63,989 nucleotides of DNA from NCBI GenBank assembly GCA_012295275.1, contig CM022675.1, forward strand, positions 10,160,193 through 10,224,181, written 5' to 3'. Below, piece by piece: positions 20,862-33,512 of this stretch. This stretch comes from Chrysomallon squamiferum (taxonomy: Eukaryota > Mollusca > Gastropoda > Neomphalida > Peltospiridae). The notes beneath the pieces are model-generated. The model ran no database searches and had not been told where the DNA came from. It saw nothing but the letters and a program-made list of their open reading frames with translations. A program made the translations under genes and the position numbers. Each line of letters begins with the position of its first letter. The first letter of the stretch is position 1.

Positions 20862-21287
20862 CTGCAGTAAATTCAATGGTGAGACGATCACTCAGTGATA
20901 CAAGTCCTGATAAAAAGTGAGAAAAATATTGCACACGGCTGTTTTTCATTTTTCGTATTATTTTTCTGAGGCAGAAGCCAATTTCCTTCTAATGATAGTG
21001 TTTTGGGCGATGGTATTTTGTTCGTCATTTTAACAGTAGTTCAATAACTTACAACTTTTATTTCTAATCCCACTTCTACATCATGTCATATACAACGAAT
21101 TTCTTTTAATCAAGTTTTTTTTTTTTTTTTTTTTTTTTTATATTTACATTAATGTCGTCTGCGTTCAGGCCATGACGAATGTCCGACGTAAAGTGTCTCC
21201 CCAAGACACGGAGCACCACACTAGTTTACGAATATTTTATGTCACTGTAATAAATAAACGAATTGTAATGTAACAACATAACAATAA

Positions 21288-21326
<39 letters not shown>

Positions 21327-21650
21327 GCACGATTACCTGCCATTATTGTTAGTGTTAGTTCGTTAGAAGGTTAACTAATATGACTCGTTGATGATAATTA
21401 AAAAAAGAAAAGAAAATGTTTTTTCAACAGAATCTGGAAATTCTCCTTCCTTCCTGGCAGGGATCCTGAAAGTACGTGTTATTTAATTACATCAACAACA
21501 ACAACAACAGCATCTGTAACACACTTCCATCAATCCCATTTTTCATTATCAGTAGAATCTCGAAAAGATACAAACATAACATTCTTACGTACATGGAGAC
21601 ATCTAGATCAGTATGTTTATCAAAGGTGACAACACATGATTTAAAAAATA
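20862..21650 (-). pseudogene. Shuffled remnant of a fourth ZP gene copy (D)
   Basis: At 20862-20910 the minus strand encodes SGLVSLSDRLTIEFTA, matching the end of exon 6 (SGPVSLSDRLTFEFTA) of the other copies. At about 21443-21650 it matches copy C 40120-40320: the exon 9 acceptor and start (CAG/GATCCCTGCCAGGAAGGAAGG) and the adjoining intron. The exon 9 frame stops after DPCQEGRRISRFC. On the minus strand exon 9 comes before exon 6, the reverse of the gene order, so the pieces have been rearranged. No other exons are seen. Confidence 0.7.
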
Positions 21651-22487
21651 TATGAAAAAAGAAAGAAAAAAGTTGTTTCAACAGAATCTGGAAATTCATT
21701 TCCATTACAATGTTAAATCTAAGTGCAGCAAAGTATTTTTGCGCATCCTTTTACACATCTTTTTGCGTAGTTTGTTCACTCTATCAACCAAGGGGGAAAA
21801 AAAACCCCACCATTTATACATTTTACTCTGATACAACTATTGATAATTCGCTGTCTTATACAACCTGAATTTAGCTTTCATACAACGAGAGCGGCAAGTG
21901 ATATTTCCACATCATTTACTTTGTTTTACAAAGCAGACTCTGACATTTGCTTTTCTGTACTAACCACAGTGACAGGCACAGAGCGTATCTAGTTTCTGTT
22001 GATTAAATTCCTTTTAAAACTGATGCTGTTGTTTATTGTTTCGGCATAATTGAACGACATGCTGAAAACACGTTTATAACTTACGTTTCGGGTGATTGAA
22101 ATCATCTCGAGTGTAAATATTCTGTTTAAAAAAGTGAAAATACTTAACTCTCTTTTTCGTCATTTTTACTCATCATTTGCTCATCATTTTAGGTGGAGCA
22201 AATAATATTAAGGTAATCCTAAGTTTTATTCTTTGCTTGATGTAAACATTAGACATATGAGGTTTTGTGACATAAAAGGGAATGAATATTCTGTTGTCTC
22301 GTGTGAATCTGAATAGACTCTGCACACAGACAATATTCGGGAACGCCCTGTCACAGGAGGATAACCTTAGCTTTGGCCTTTACAAAACAATATTGTAAAA
22401 TCAACTAAAATTGGACTAATACATTTTAAATTACTGCTATTTATTTATTATTTTATTTTGCTTGTTTGTTTGCTGTCGCCAGGTGAG

Positions 22488-22536
<49 letters not shown>

Positions 22537-23022
22537 AATACACATATATAGATATATATATATATATATACATATAACACACACACACACACACACACAC
22601 ATCCTGTAATCACCATAAATACTGGCATTAAATGACCAGATAAATTTGTGTATTTTCAATTACTTATTTCAGCCACATCAGTTTAAATCTTATTTTGCTC
22701 AGAAGGGTTTCAGGGAGTTTTCTGTTTTCATTGTTGTTATTTCTGCTTTACGCTGTTAACAGAAAACGTTAATCAATTAAATTAGAAATAATAAAGTAAA
22801 ATATAATATGTGAATAAATAAATTAGTAACTGAAAACAAAGAAAAACTAATACAAAGATATAAATAAACAAATACAGTTTTGATAATCAGTACAATAAAA
22901 TAGGCTAGTTAGCAAAGAAAGAAACAAGTTATATATAAAAAAAATCAGATAGTGATAAACTAAACTCCATTACATTCTGTTCGAAATATAACAATTTTAT
23001 AAAAAAAAGAAAATTGAAAAAG

Positions 23023-23058
<36 letters not shown>

Positions 23059-23100
23059 AAAAGAAAAGGATAATAATAACCAGAAATACGAAAAGGAAAG
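21651..23100. other. Intergenic between remnant D and copy B promoter
   Basis: It holds a second small match to AACAGAATCTGGAAATTC at about 21680 (first at 21428), (CA)n at 22489-22531, (AT)n and (CA)n at 22555-22602, the SINE tail at 22284-22375 and a poly(A) run at 23021-23060. No gene is supported. Confidence 0.5.
22284..22375 (-). mobile_element. SINE tail fragment, copy 4
   Basis: The complement reads GGGCGTTCCCGAATATTGTC, TGTGTGCAGAGTCTATTCAG and AACAGAATATTCATTC. This is the 3' half of the SINE family seen at 3225, 5110 and 8122. The tRNA-like head is missing. Confidence 0.75.
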
Positions 23101-23104
23101 ATAC

Positions 23105-23372
23105 ATTACCATAACAGGTTGTCAAAAGATTCCTTGACAATCATTATGTCTCACGACATCTCATTGGTCAGAATGCATTTTAATACAAAATAGTCTATTG
23201 ATCGACCGCCACTCGAGAGGCGGGACAAAGCTGTCATAATTTCTTGTCACTTAAATATTCTGCTTACGTAATTATTAATAATTTTTTTTATTTTGTTCGA
23301 GTTAATATAAATTGATCAAGAATAAAACTAACCAGCAGAGTGCGGCAAGAAAAGTCTAGAAGCTGAAAAGAG
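23105..23372 (+). promoter_or_regulatory. Promoter and probable non-coding exon of ZP copy B
   Basis: The block CATAACAGGTT ... CATCTCATTGGTCAGAATG (23112-23175) is shared with copy A. It includes a reverse CCAAT box. CCGCCACTCGAGAGGCGG (23206-23223) is an inverted repeat ending in a GC box. TATAAA lies at 23306-23311. About 30 bp on is a likely start, followed by a donor, AAAAGAG/GTAAGT, at 23373. The partner acceptor would be TCTGTTTCAG ending at 26604, just before the copy B start codon. Transcription itself is inferred. Confidence 0.5.
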
Positions 23373-23573
23373 GTAAGTTTTTGAAGATGCTATTTTATAT
23401 ATATATATATTATATACATATATATTTTTTAAAGAAGTAAGTTATGATTATCGATAAAAGTGGGTGGAAAAACTAAAGTTTTGCTCTAATTTCAAGATTT
23501 ATTATGATACAAGTGCTTTTATGATGTAACAAATATTTTTCGGGGTGAAAATAGTATTTTAGTAATAAAACTC

Positions 23574-23576
<3 letters not shown>

Positions 23577-23657
<81 letters not shown>

Positions 23658-23664
23658 TGTGTGT
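23577..23664. repeat. (CT)n(GT)n compound microsatellite
   Basis: About 62 bp of CT followed by about 24 bp of GT, between the copy B promoter and its coding exons. The minus-strand Arg-Glu/Thr-His frames are artefacts. Confidence 0.95.
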
Positions 23665-23939
23665 CCGTCCGTTTGTCATATATAACAATTAACAAAGAAA
23701 TACTGTTAAAAAACTTCATTATGTTCAGATAATTTTATAACTTGAAACTTGTTTTCAAAAATGCACACTTTTATCATACCTCTTGATATGTGCAGCCCAG
23801 CTTTTGGGAAGGTTCGTGAAAAAGTCCACTTACTGCTAGATAAAAATAGTAGACCATAAGATGTTTGGTAGCGTTATTCTATTTTTATATGTTTGTAATA
23901 AACAAACGAACATAACAAGAACAAAAAAAAGAAGATAAA

Positions 23940-24245
23940 AGCAACCATAGAAAAATAAACATATAAATAAATATGCAAATAACTAACTAAATAAATGAGC
24001 AAATAAAAAAAATAAAAAAATAAGCAAATAAATAAATAACTAAATAAATAAATAAGCAAATAAATAACTAAATAAATAAATAAGCAAGTAAATAAATAAA
24101 TAAGCAAATAAATAAATAAATAAGCAAATAAATAAATAAATTAATTAATAAATAAGCAAATAAATAAATAAAAAAGCAAATAAATAAAGAAATAAGCATA
24201 TAAATAAATAAATAAATAAATAAGCAAATAAATAAATAAATAATT
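23940..24245. repeat. (AAAT)n with AAGCAAAT variants
   Basis: Tetranucleotide tract with a recurring larger pattern AAGCAAATAAATAAATAAAT. No coding content. Confidence 0.9.
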
Positions 24246-25592
24246 AGTGACAAGATGTAATGAAATTAATATAACACTTGGCTTTTAGACGGAGACAGAG
24301 AAAAAATTTGGTTGCAACAAAATATTTAAAATTGTACCTAGATCTTTACTAATCCCAAAATCATAAACATCCAACGAACTTTGCTTCGGTTCAGAGAGGC
24401 TGGTTACCCTTTGTTGTTAGTGTTGGTGAGTTACACGGTTAATTAGAGAGACAGACGATAGTTAGAATGTTAGACACGGATCAGTCGAAGAAAAACTAAC
24501 TATTTAACGTCACAGTGAGGACGGCTGGTGAGTTTGTTAGAACGTGGAGGAAATAAATAAAGAATAATGAAATCAATTTTGATGTCAAACTGAGAATGAC
24601 GAATCGCTAGGGTGTCAAAAACGAGAACCAAATTGTGGTTGTTTGCTTTAATGTGTTAGATATGGGTTTATGGATATATTAAAGAAAGATAAAATGTCAA
24701 AAAAAATAAAATAAAAATAAAATAAAGAATACAGATGAGCGCAAGTATAATTATATCACAACACCTAAAAGGCGTCTCTGCGTTCATCTCTTTAAAAAAT
24801 GTGATTCAGGGAACAAAACTTTTGCTTCAGTGCTTGATGTATTTCGCAAACTTCAAAAGTCTTTACAAACTTTTCAGAATGTGAATTCAAAAGAACGGAA
24901 GCGTTCTAATATTAAAATGAGTACTTGTGTAGTCTTTAATACAAACAAAAAATGTTTGGTGCTTCAGGAATATATTAGCCCCTGAATCAAAATCAAAACC
25001 AACGAATAAATGAATTTGCTTTTTTTTTTTTTTTTTGCTTCTTTCAGGAATTTATATTGGCCCCAAAAAAAAAAAAAAAAAAAAATAAAAAAATAAATAA
25101 AAAAAAAAAAAGAGAAAAAAATCTGACGTTTTAACGTTCAAGATCAGGGGTGGAATCAAAAATGAATGAAAATGCTTTTTTTTTGTATATGACATTTTTT
25201 TTTTTTTTTTTTTTTTTACTCTTTCAATGCAAGTCATTTACTTGACAAAAGTGGGAACCGCACCCACAAAAAAAAAAAAAAAAAAATAAAATAAATAAAA
25301 TAAAAAAAAAAAGAGAGAAAAAATGCATCTGACGTCATAACTAAATAATGCGTTCAAGATCAGGGGTGGAATCAAATAAGCGTCAGAACATAATGGCGGC
25401 ATCTTGTGACTTGAACGCGCCTAACTACGCCTTTCTTTTGTATATGACATTTTGTTTTGTTTTAGCTTTTGGGCATTTCATTTCAATGTAAAAAAGTGTC
25501 GCATGAAAAATTAAGAGTTTTATAGCATAAAAAATTCAGTCTTTCAAAGTGAAAGACAAATTACTTTTTTTTTTTTTTTTTTTTTTTTTAAA

Positions 25593-25633
<41 letters not shown>

Positions 25634-26011
25634 ACTACATTTTCGTTTTAAAGGAAAAATAGCGTGGCTATGGATAAGTGAACACAACTTTAAAAAGTTA
25701 TATTGCCTAAAGCATTTTTATAAATATCAAAAAAGAAGTGTCACTAGTCCCATAAAAATAATAGCTTCATTTGATGGCACTTTCCAGTGCAAAATCTATC
25801 GAAGGTATATAATGTTGTTGTTTTTTTGTTTTTGTTTTTTTAAAACAAAGCATTCTGTTCGTTTTCCAAGTCTGTGTGTACGCATGTTCTTGTTTGTGCG
25901 TGTGTTTGTGTTTGTGCTTGTATGTCTCTGTGTAGGCATGTTTCTGTTTGATTACTTTGATGTATGTGTTGGTATTAGTCTGCTTTTTTTTTGTGCTTGT
26001 GTTTGTCTCTC

Positions 26012-26046
<35 letters not shown>

Positions 26047-26560
26047 ATGTGTTTATGTGTTTGTTTTCGCGCGTAATTCTGTGCCACAGTTCTTAACCTC
26101 AAAACCTAATCATTGCAATTAACTGAAGCAAACGTTTCAAATGTATTTATTTAATGTGTTCAGTAATAAAACTTTCCTTTACCTTTGAACTCGTTATCTT
26201 CGTTATTAAATAACTCAAGTTTTGTCGTTCAAATCTGACCTTAATAACGAAATTACAGCATATCGTGAAATAGTTTTCTTTTTTGTGTGTGGTTTTGTTA
26301 ATTTTATACATGTAATAGATGCATTTATAATTATTTGCACAATATTGGTCAAACTGTCAGGTTTCAAGCTTCATATATATTTTTGACATAAAACTACAAA
26401 GATGAACTGTCTGTTTATGACCTTTTTTATTTTTATTTTTATTTTTTTATTACTTTTTTTTATCGATCTTTCGATCTATCTGTTTATTTATTTATTTCTA
26501 TGTCTGTCTGTCTATCTTCTAACTCTCTAACTATCCATTCATCAACAGATATTGATATTA
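24246..26560. other. Long putative 5' intron of copy B
   Basis: Contains poly(A), poly(T) and (ATT)n runs at 25021-25086, 25191-25217, 25269-25310 and 25566-25630. A short block, CGTTCAAGATCAGGGGTGGA, occurs twice (about 25134 and 25351), each followed by TTTTGTATATGACATTTT, which indicates a local duplication. (GT)n lies at 26016-26044. No coding exon is supported. Confidence 0.5.
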
Positions 26561-26615
26561 TTAGAGTTAACTGGTTTTACGTTTACTCTCAAAATCTGTT
26601 TCAGAGTATTCAACG

Positions 26616-28444
26616 ATGTTGAGGATTTTTCTCTTTCTCACATTTGTAGCAGGAGTCCTGACAGGTAACTTTTAACAATCAACAAATAGACACAAATAAA
26701 CACCGAGACAAACACACAGATATCCACAATTGTAAACACAGACGTGTGAATGCTCGTGTATGTACAGGTACCGGACCAATTATCCGGCGTCAAGAAATCC
26801 GGAAAGTCCAGAAAACCGAAAGTTCTTACGTGTCGAGTCGTCAATTTTCTTTATGTTTTTAACTTTAAAATGTTTATGCCAAATTACTTACGTATTTAGA
26901 TGCCTTGACACCTGAAAACAGGAAAATCCAGAAATCCAGATTGCCTCAGGTCCCCAGGAGTCCGAATAAGTATATATCTATATCTATACATGTATGCATG
27001 TATAGATATATCTATTTAGGAATCCGTATTAAATTATCGGATTAGACTAGATATAAAATATAAGTAGAAATAGATACAGTGGTACATTGACTTACGAGTG
27101 CATCGACTTACGATTTTTCCGAGTTAAGAGCATTCGTCCCGGTCGATTTTTTGCTTTGATTTGAGAGCCAAAATTCCAGTTACAAGCGAGCTTCACAACA
27201 TCCGGCCAGCATCCAGCGTCTCACTCGTTTACTTCATGTAGTTAACTCGCCGCGGAAACATCTCTGTTGTGTTGTGTTCGCGTTTTGTGCAGTATTTTGC
27301 CTCATTTCTTTTTTCTAGCCATGGACCCTAAGAAAGTGAATGCAAAGGACAGTGCTGAAAAGAAGAAGCGGATGATGTCCATTGAATTAAAGCTTTAATT
27401 CATAAAAAAAAACATGTAGTCAATTTGGCTAGGCACTACGAGCGTAGTACTTCTACGATATGAACTATAGCGAAGCTGAAGGAGTCGATAAAGGCTGTAA
27501 CTGCAGCCAAAGGCGTTAAACTAACTTGTCTCATCTCCAAGATAAATACACTTTACAAAACCAATTTATTTCTTTACATTCTCTTTTAGTTTGTTTTTAT
27601 GCAATAATTGCCATTTATAAATACATTTTTCTTACTTAAAAACACGTTACATAAAAAAAGAAAAGAAAAAAAAAGAGGTTGTTTGGGGGGTGTTGGAACA
27701 GATTAATGCTATTTCAATTAATTTCACTTGTGAAAATTGATTTGATATACGAGCAAATTGAGATACGAGCTAGGTCACGGAACGAATTAAACTCGTAAGT
27801 CAAGGTACCCACTTGTACCCTGTTCAGCGCGATGTGACAATCAGCGCTATTGTAAGATTGCGCTGCGCGTTCTTACGATCCTTTGAAAAATTACGTCAAT
27901 CTTGATATCACTGGAAAACACCTTGTACGTGCTTTCTGATACTGCGCCATCTTGCGGTGCGGACTCGCCACGTACCGTTAACGCCCTGATACACAGAATA
28001 AACTGGTCGCTGACTTAAGATATCAGCTTTATCCTGTTCCAGCAAGAAGCGTTCCGCCCAGCGAGATCATTACCACCTGAGCAGGATGAAGACGATTTCC
28101 TAAGACGTTAACCAGTTATTTGTCTCAGTCTGCAGTCCCAAGTAAAACAAAAACTGAGTGTTTTATTTAACAACTCCTCGCTCTAGACAGTAGTAGAACC
28201 TCGCGTATTGACTGCGTTGTATATTCATCAGTGATCAAGACAATCATTTATTTATCTGTTTCTAAACCAGCATTTAAACTGAAGATGTAGCTTTGAACAG
28301 TATATACGTAAATAGTATATACCTGTCTGTGAGTAATTCATCGAAGTGAATACAGTTCCTTTCCAAAAAGGTTGTAATTTCTGTCAGAGTTCGAAAGTAC
28401 AGAACTTTATTAGTTATCATCATATCTTGCCACTATGTTCAAAG

Positions 28445-28487
<43 letters not shown>

Positions 28488-29327
28488 GTAAAGTCTTCTC
28501 TGTGTGTGAGTGTGTGTGCGTGTGCGCGCGTATTTATGTTTGTTTGTATGTGTTTATGTTTTTCAGGTGAATCTAATGTGTACTTCGACTGTCGGCGAAA
28601 TGGCCAGGATTGTAAGAGAGATAACTCTTGTAAGGACGCTGACGGAATGTGTTCGTGTGATGGCCGTTCAGTTGGTATCGACTGTTCTGTTGCATCAGGT
28701 AAATCATTAAATACGTGATCGTTTACACACATGAACACACACACGCACACACACACATACAAACACACACGTACGTGAACACTCGCATGTGTTTTCTGAC
28801 AGAGTTGCTCTCTCTCTCTAAACACACATGCGCACGCTTTGATTCCACTAAACACAAATAGAACAGTTTTTTGAAAGAAAAAAAAAGAAAAAAAAAGAGA
28901 AAAAACGAACTGTTTTATAAAACTTTCATTTTTTTTTTCTTCCATCTTTTTTTTAGCCATCGTTTACACTACACCGAAAGAACACTTAAAATTCACTTAT
29001 GAAACAAATACGCCACAATACAGACTTACTCACCAAGTCACCAGATTTTATGTTATTTCTTTAAATAAATGAAGGGTTGGCTGGAGCCGCCGAATGTGCA
29101 AACATGCAGGATCCGTGTGGTACAGAAGGCGGTATCTGTTATTCAGCTTCTTCGGTCACTATAGCGTGTTCCTGTCCACCAGATACTTATGGAGTGGGCT
29201 GTAAGGAAAAAAGAAGTAAGTTTATAATGCACCGTCTGACCATTCATCCTCTTGTCGTTTTTCTGTGTCAGTTCATTATTCCACATTCCTCCATCAGTCT
29301 ATCCATTTTATTATGTCTGTGTGCCTG

Positions 29328-29418
<91 letters not shown>

Positions 29419-29560
29419 CTCTCTCTCTCTGTCTCTTTGTCTGTCTCTGTCTCTGTGTCTCTCTCTTGTATCTAACTCGTCCACGAGGTTATCTGTGAGC
29501 CTATCAGTCTGACTTCTATCTATCTACCAATACATCCATCCATTCTTTCGTTTCCAGTCA

Positions 29561-29601
<41 letters not shown>

Positions 29602-29830
29602 CCTGTCTATCTATCTACATGTCTGTCTATTAGCCTATCTATCAATCCATCTTTGTTTATTTCCTATCAGACTTCTATCTGTCTTTTGTTTTTTATCGGT
29701 CTGTCTATTTTCTATCTATGTTGTGTGCCCTCTGTCTCATGCTTAGTATTGTCACACTTTTCTCTCGATAACATTTTCATAAAATCAGCTTTTATAATCT
29801 TAAATCATTAAATTCTTAAGAGAGAGAGAG

Positions 29831-29891
<61 letters not shown>

Positions 29892-30478
29892 AAAGAGAAA
29901 AAAAAATGAAGGTAGGAAATAAAAAAACAGTTCGTTACTGTTGTTGTTGTCGTCGTTGTTGTTCCAGTACAGGTGAAGTGCTCGGAAGATTCGATGGAGA
30001 TGACGGTCGTACTGCTAGGAACATTCGACGGCGTCATGTATATAGAAGGTCAGAGAAACGTGGAAGATTGTCAGTTCACGAAGAAATGGAAGGACGGCTT
30101 TGCCCAGTACTCTCTGAATGTATCAGATACAGCTTGTGGAGAACTAGTTAAGACGGTGTGTATCTACGTGTGTGCGTGCGTGCGTGTGCGTGTGTATCTA
30201 TGTGTGTGTGTGTGTGTGTGTTATAAAATGTTATATCTCTCTGTTATTACAATACGATGATAATTTGTTAAGACGATAATTTAATAAGCAATCTGTTGTA
30301 TCGTCATAGAACAATGAGAAACGGTTTCAACTGAGGTCTTGATCGTGTGCTTGCCAAGTTCATACAGACGCGTGCTAAAATATTTCAAAGTCACCAAGTA
30401 CATATAGAAACCTGCTAAAATATTCCAAAGTCGCCAAGTACATATAGAAATTTACTAAAAGGTTTCATATTCAATAAA

Positions 30479-30532
<54 letters not shown>

Positions 30533-30940
30533 GCTCTTTCCGCTTCCAAATAGAAATAAAATATCACACCGATTTCTGCCAAATGTAGCGCGGTAAATCT
30601 TGAAATCCACCGAGGGCACATAGGCCCGATTTCTAAAAAAAGAAAGCACGATAATATTAATTTAGTTCATGTAGATTGCTGGTATTTTACGGATATTTTA
30701 AGGACACTTCTACGATCTTACTTTTCAAACGAGAGCGCTAAGCTAATTTCCAAGATGGCCGTTTGAACTAGGCGGAAGTGACGTAAGCAACCGACGGTTT
30801 CCGCTGAGCAAAGGTCATTGCTAAACTGTCTGAATATTAAGTACACATAAAAACCTTCAAGTCTGCCAGAACTCGCGAAAGGCAGGGCTAAACCGCTTAT
30901 CATAGGATTAGGCAATACAACATTTTACAAAAAAGATTCC

Positions 30941-30976
<36 letters not shown>

Positions 30977-31793
30977 CATAATCTGTTATCTGATTTTTCA
31001 GATATTAAACTCACAGGAAATCAATGGGTATCAGTCATTAATAATACCTTTTTTTCGCACCATTTTCTTATTAGAACAGGATCTGTACATCATATTTGAA
31101 TTATATTCGTATTAAACAACAATAATAATAGTAGATTGGTGGTGACAGTAGTAGTAGCACTAGTGCTAGTAGTAATTCTAGTAATACTAGGAATAATAAT
31201 AATAATAATAGCCAATAATAAAAAAGATCTATATTTTAATGATATAAATGATTTCAAGATTTTTTTATATTTTTTATTCATGTTCTGTTACTGTAATGAT
31301 AACTACCATGAACACCACGAATACTGTTCCTCTTCTTTTACATATTGTTATTTATTATTCAGACAAACAGTCGGTCGAGAAATTTCATCATACAGTTTAA
31401 TTCAAAATATCTGACAACCTATGATGTCAAGGTCACTGTGTCTTGTACGAGAGATGATATCAGTACCGTGAGAGTGAGCAAAAAACTGGAAAATATACAA
31501 TCAGAAGGGTGAGTTAATGTCTGCATGTGCAATAACATACTTATCTACACACCTACACATATACCTAATAATTATTATACATTATATATACACATCCATA
31601 CATGTATAACATTCCTAAATAATATACACACTCTGACACAAACCCACCCTTCCATACACACACACACACACACACATATATATACACACATACACACATG
31701 CATATGCATATATACATATTACAAACATACATAGAAACAGACAAAAAGGCTAAGAAATAATATACACACTCTGACACAAACCCACCCTTCCAT

Positions 31794-31824
<31 letters not shown>

Positions 31825-33309
31825 CACACATACACACATGCATATGCATATATACATATTACAAACATACATAGAAACAGACAAAAAGGTTAAGAAATAT
31901 ACAGACGTATGAGAATGGTAATACAAATGTTGTGTTATAGACACATCAAGAGCTCTGGTGTTAATAATACAGTTCCAACCGAAGTGAAATTTGAGATAAA
32001 AAAGGAAGACGGGTCAGTGATATCAGGACCTGTATCACTGAGCGATCGTCTCACGTTTGAATTTACTGCAGTTAAAGGTACTTCCAAAACTACTGTCGTA
32101 TCACTACTTCCATTTCATTACCACTGCTTCTTGGTAATGCTGTACTATACAGTTAGCACTACTTTCTTGCGCAGTATTTGGTAATGTTATATTAGTGGTT
32201 GTGAGGCTATATTACTACTACAATTAGGACTACTTTCTTGCGCAGTATTTGGTAATGTTATATTAGTGGTTGTGAGGCTATATTACTACTACACCTTCGT
32301 AATGCTGTATTCTTACGACTTCTTGATAAAGTTCATGGGTAGGTCTATATGCTAACTACATCTTGCTAATATTGTATGACTGCTAAGTATTTGTTACGCA
32401 CTGCAATTTCTTCTTGCTAAACTTGTAACCCTGCTTCCTTCACCTGAAGTTACATTACGACTACTTCTTCCTACGACTACTACTACTTACTGGTAATGCT
32501 AATTTTTACTACTGTTGTTAAATGCTATTTTGCTAGTATATCTCTCTACTACCTCCTATTAATGCTATGTTTCTGCTGCATATTGGTAATGTATTAGTAA
32601 TACATTCCCAACCTCACTGCTTGCTGCTAAGGTGTTTTTCTAACACAAACACTGCATCTTCTGCTGCTGAACTGCTACTAACTGAAGGTAATGTTTATTG
32701 CTACAACTTCTTGGCAATCCTACATCATTGCTACAACTTGGTAATCCAATACGTCGTGTTAATGCTGTGTTACTACTAAATGCTGCTGTTACTGTATTAC
32801 CACCGTTTCTTCAGAACCCAATACTGATACTGTTATATTATTACTACTTCTTGCTAATGCTCTATTACTGCTACTTCTTGCTAATCGTATATTATTACTA
32901 CTTTTTTAAATGCTGTATTAGTACTAATTCTTGCTACCTCTACACTACTACTTCTTGCTTATTCTGTATTTGTTTATAGTGCCAAATTGAAACTAATTAT
33001 TATTGCTTTTCACTAATGCTATATTGCTACTAATTCTTGCTAAGGACATATTACCACTACTTCTTGCTGACACTACGTAACAAGACTTTTTGCTAATGCT
33101 ATACTACTACTGCTTTTTGGTAACGCTAATTACGCCTGATTCTTACTACTTTCATTAATATTGCTAGTACTACTTCACTGTTACTATTACCATAGCTACT
33201 AATATTATTACTAACACTACTACTACTACTAAAGCTTTTGCTAACGTTGCCACTCTACTGCAGGTAATACTGGTTTTAGCACTGTAAATGTTACTATTAC
33301 TATACTAAG

Positions 33310-33363
<54 letters not shown>

Positions 33364-33467
33364 GCTTCTACGACCACTACTACGCCAACTTCTTGTTACC
33401 ATAATAATATTCAAACCAATTGTTACTAGTAGTACTCCTACTGTTACTTTGCTAGCACCATTGTTAC

Positions 33468-33512
<45 letters not shown>

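Noticed and set aside
27818-28200. A solo LTR
   Set aside because: TGTGACA and CTCTAGACA could be ends, but no 4-6 bp target duplication fits.
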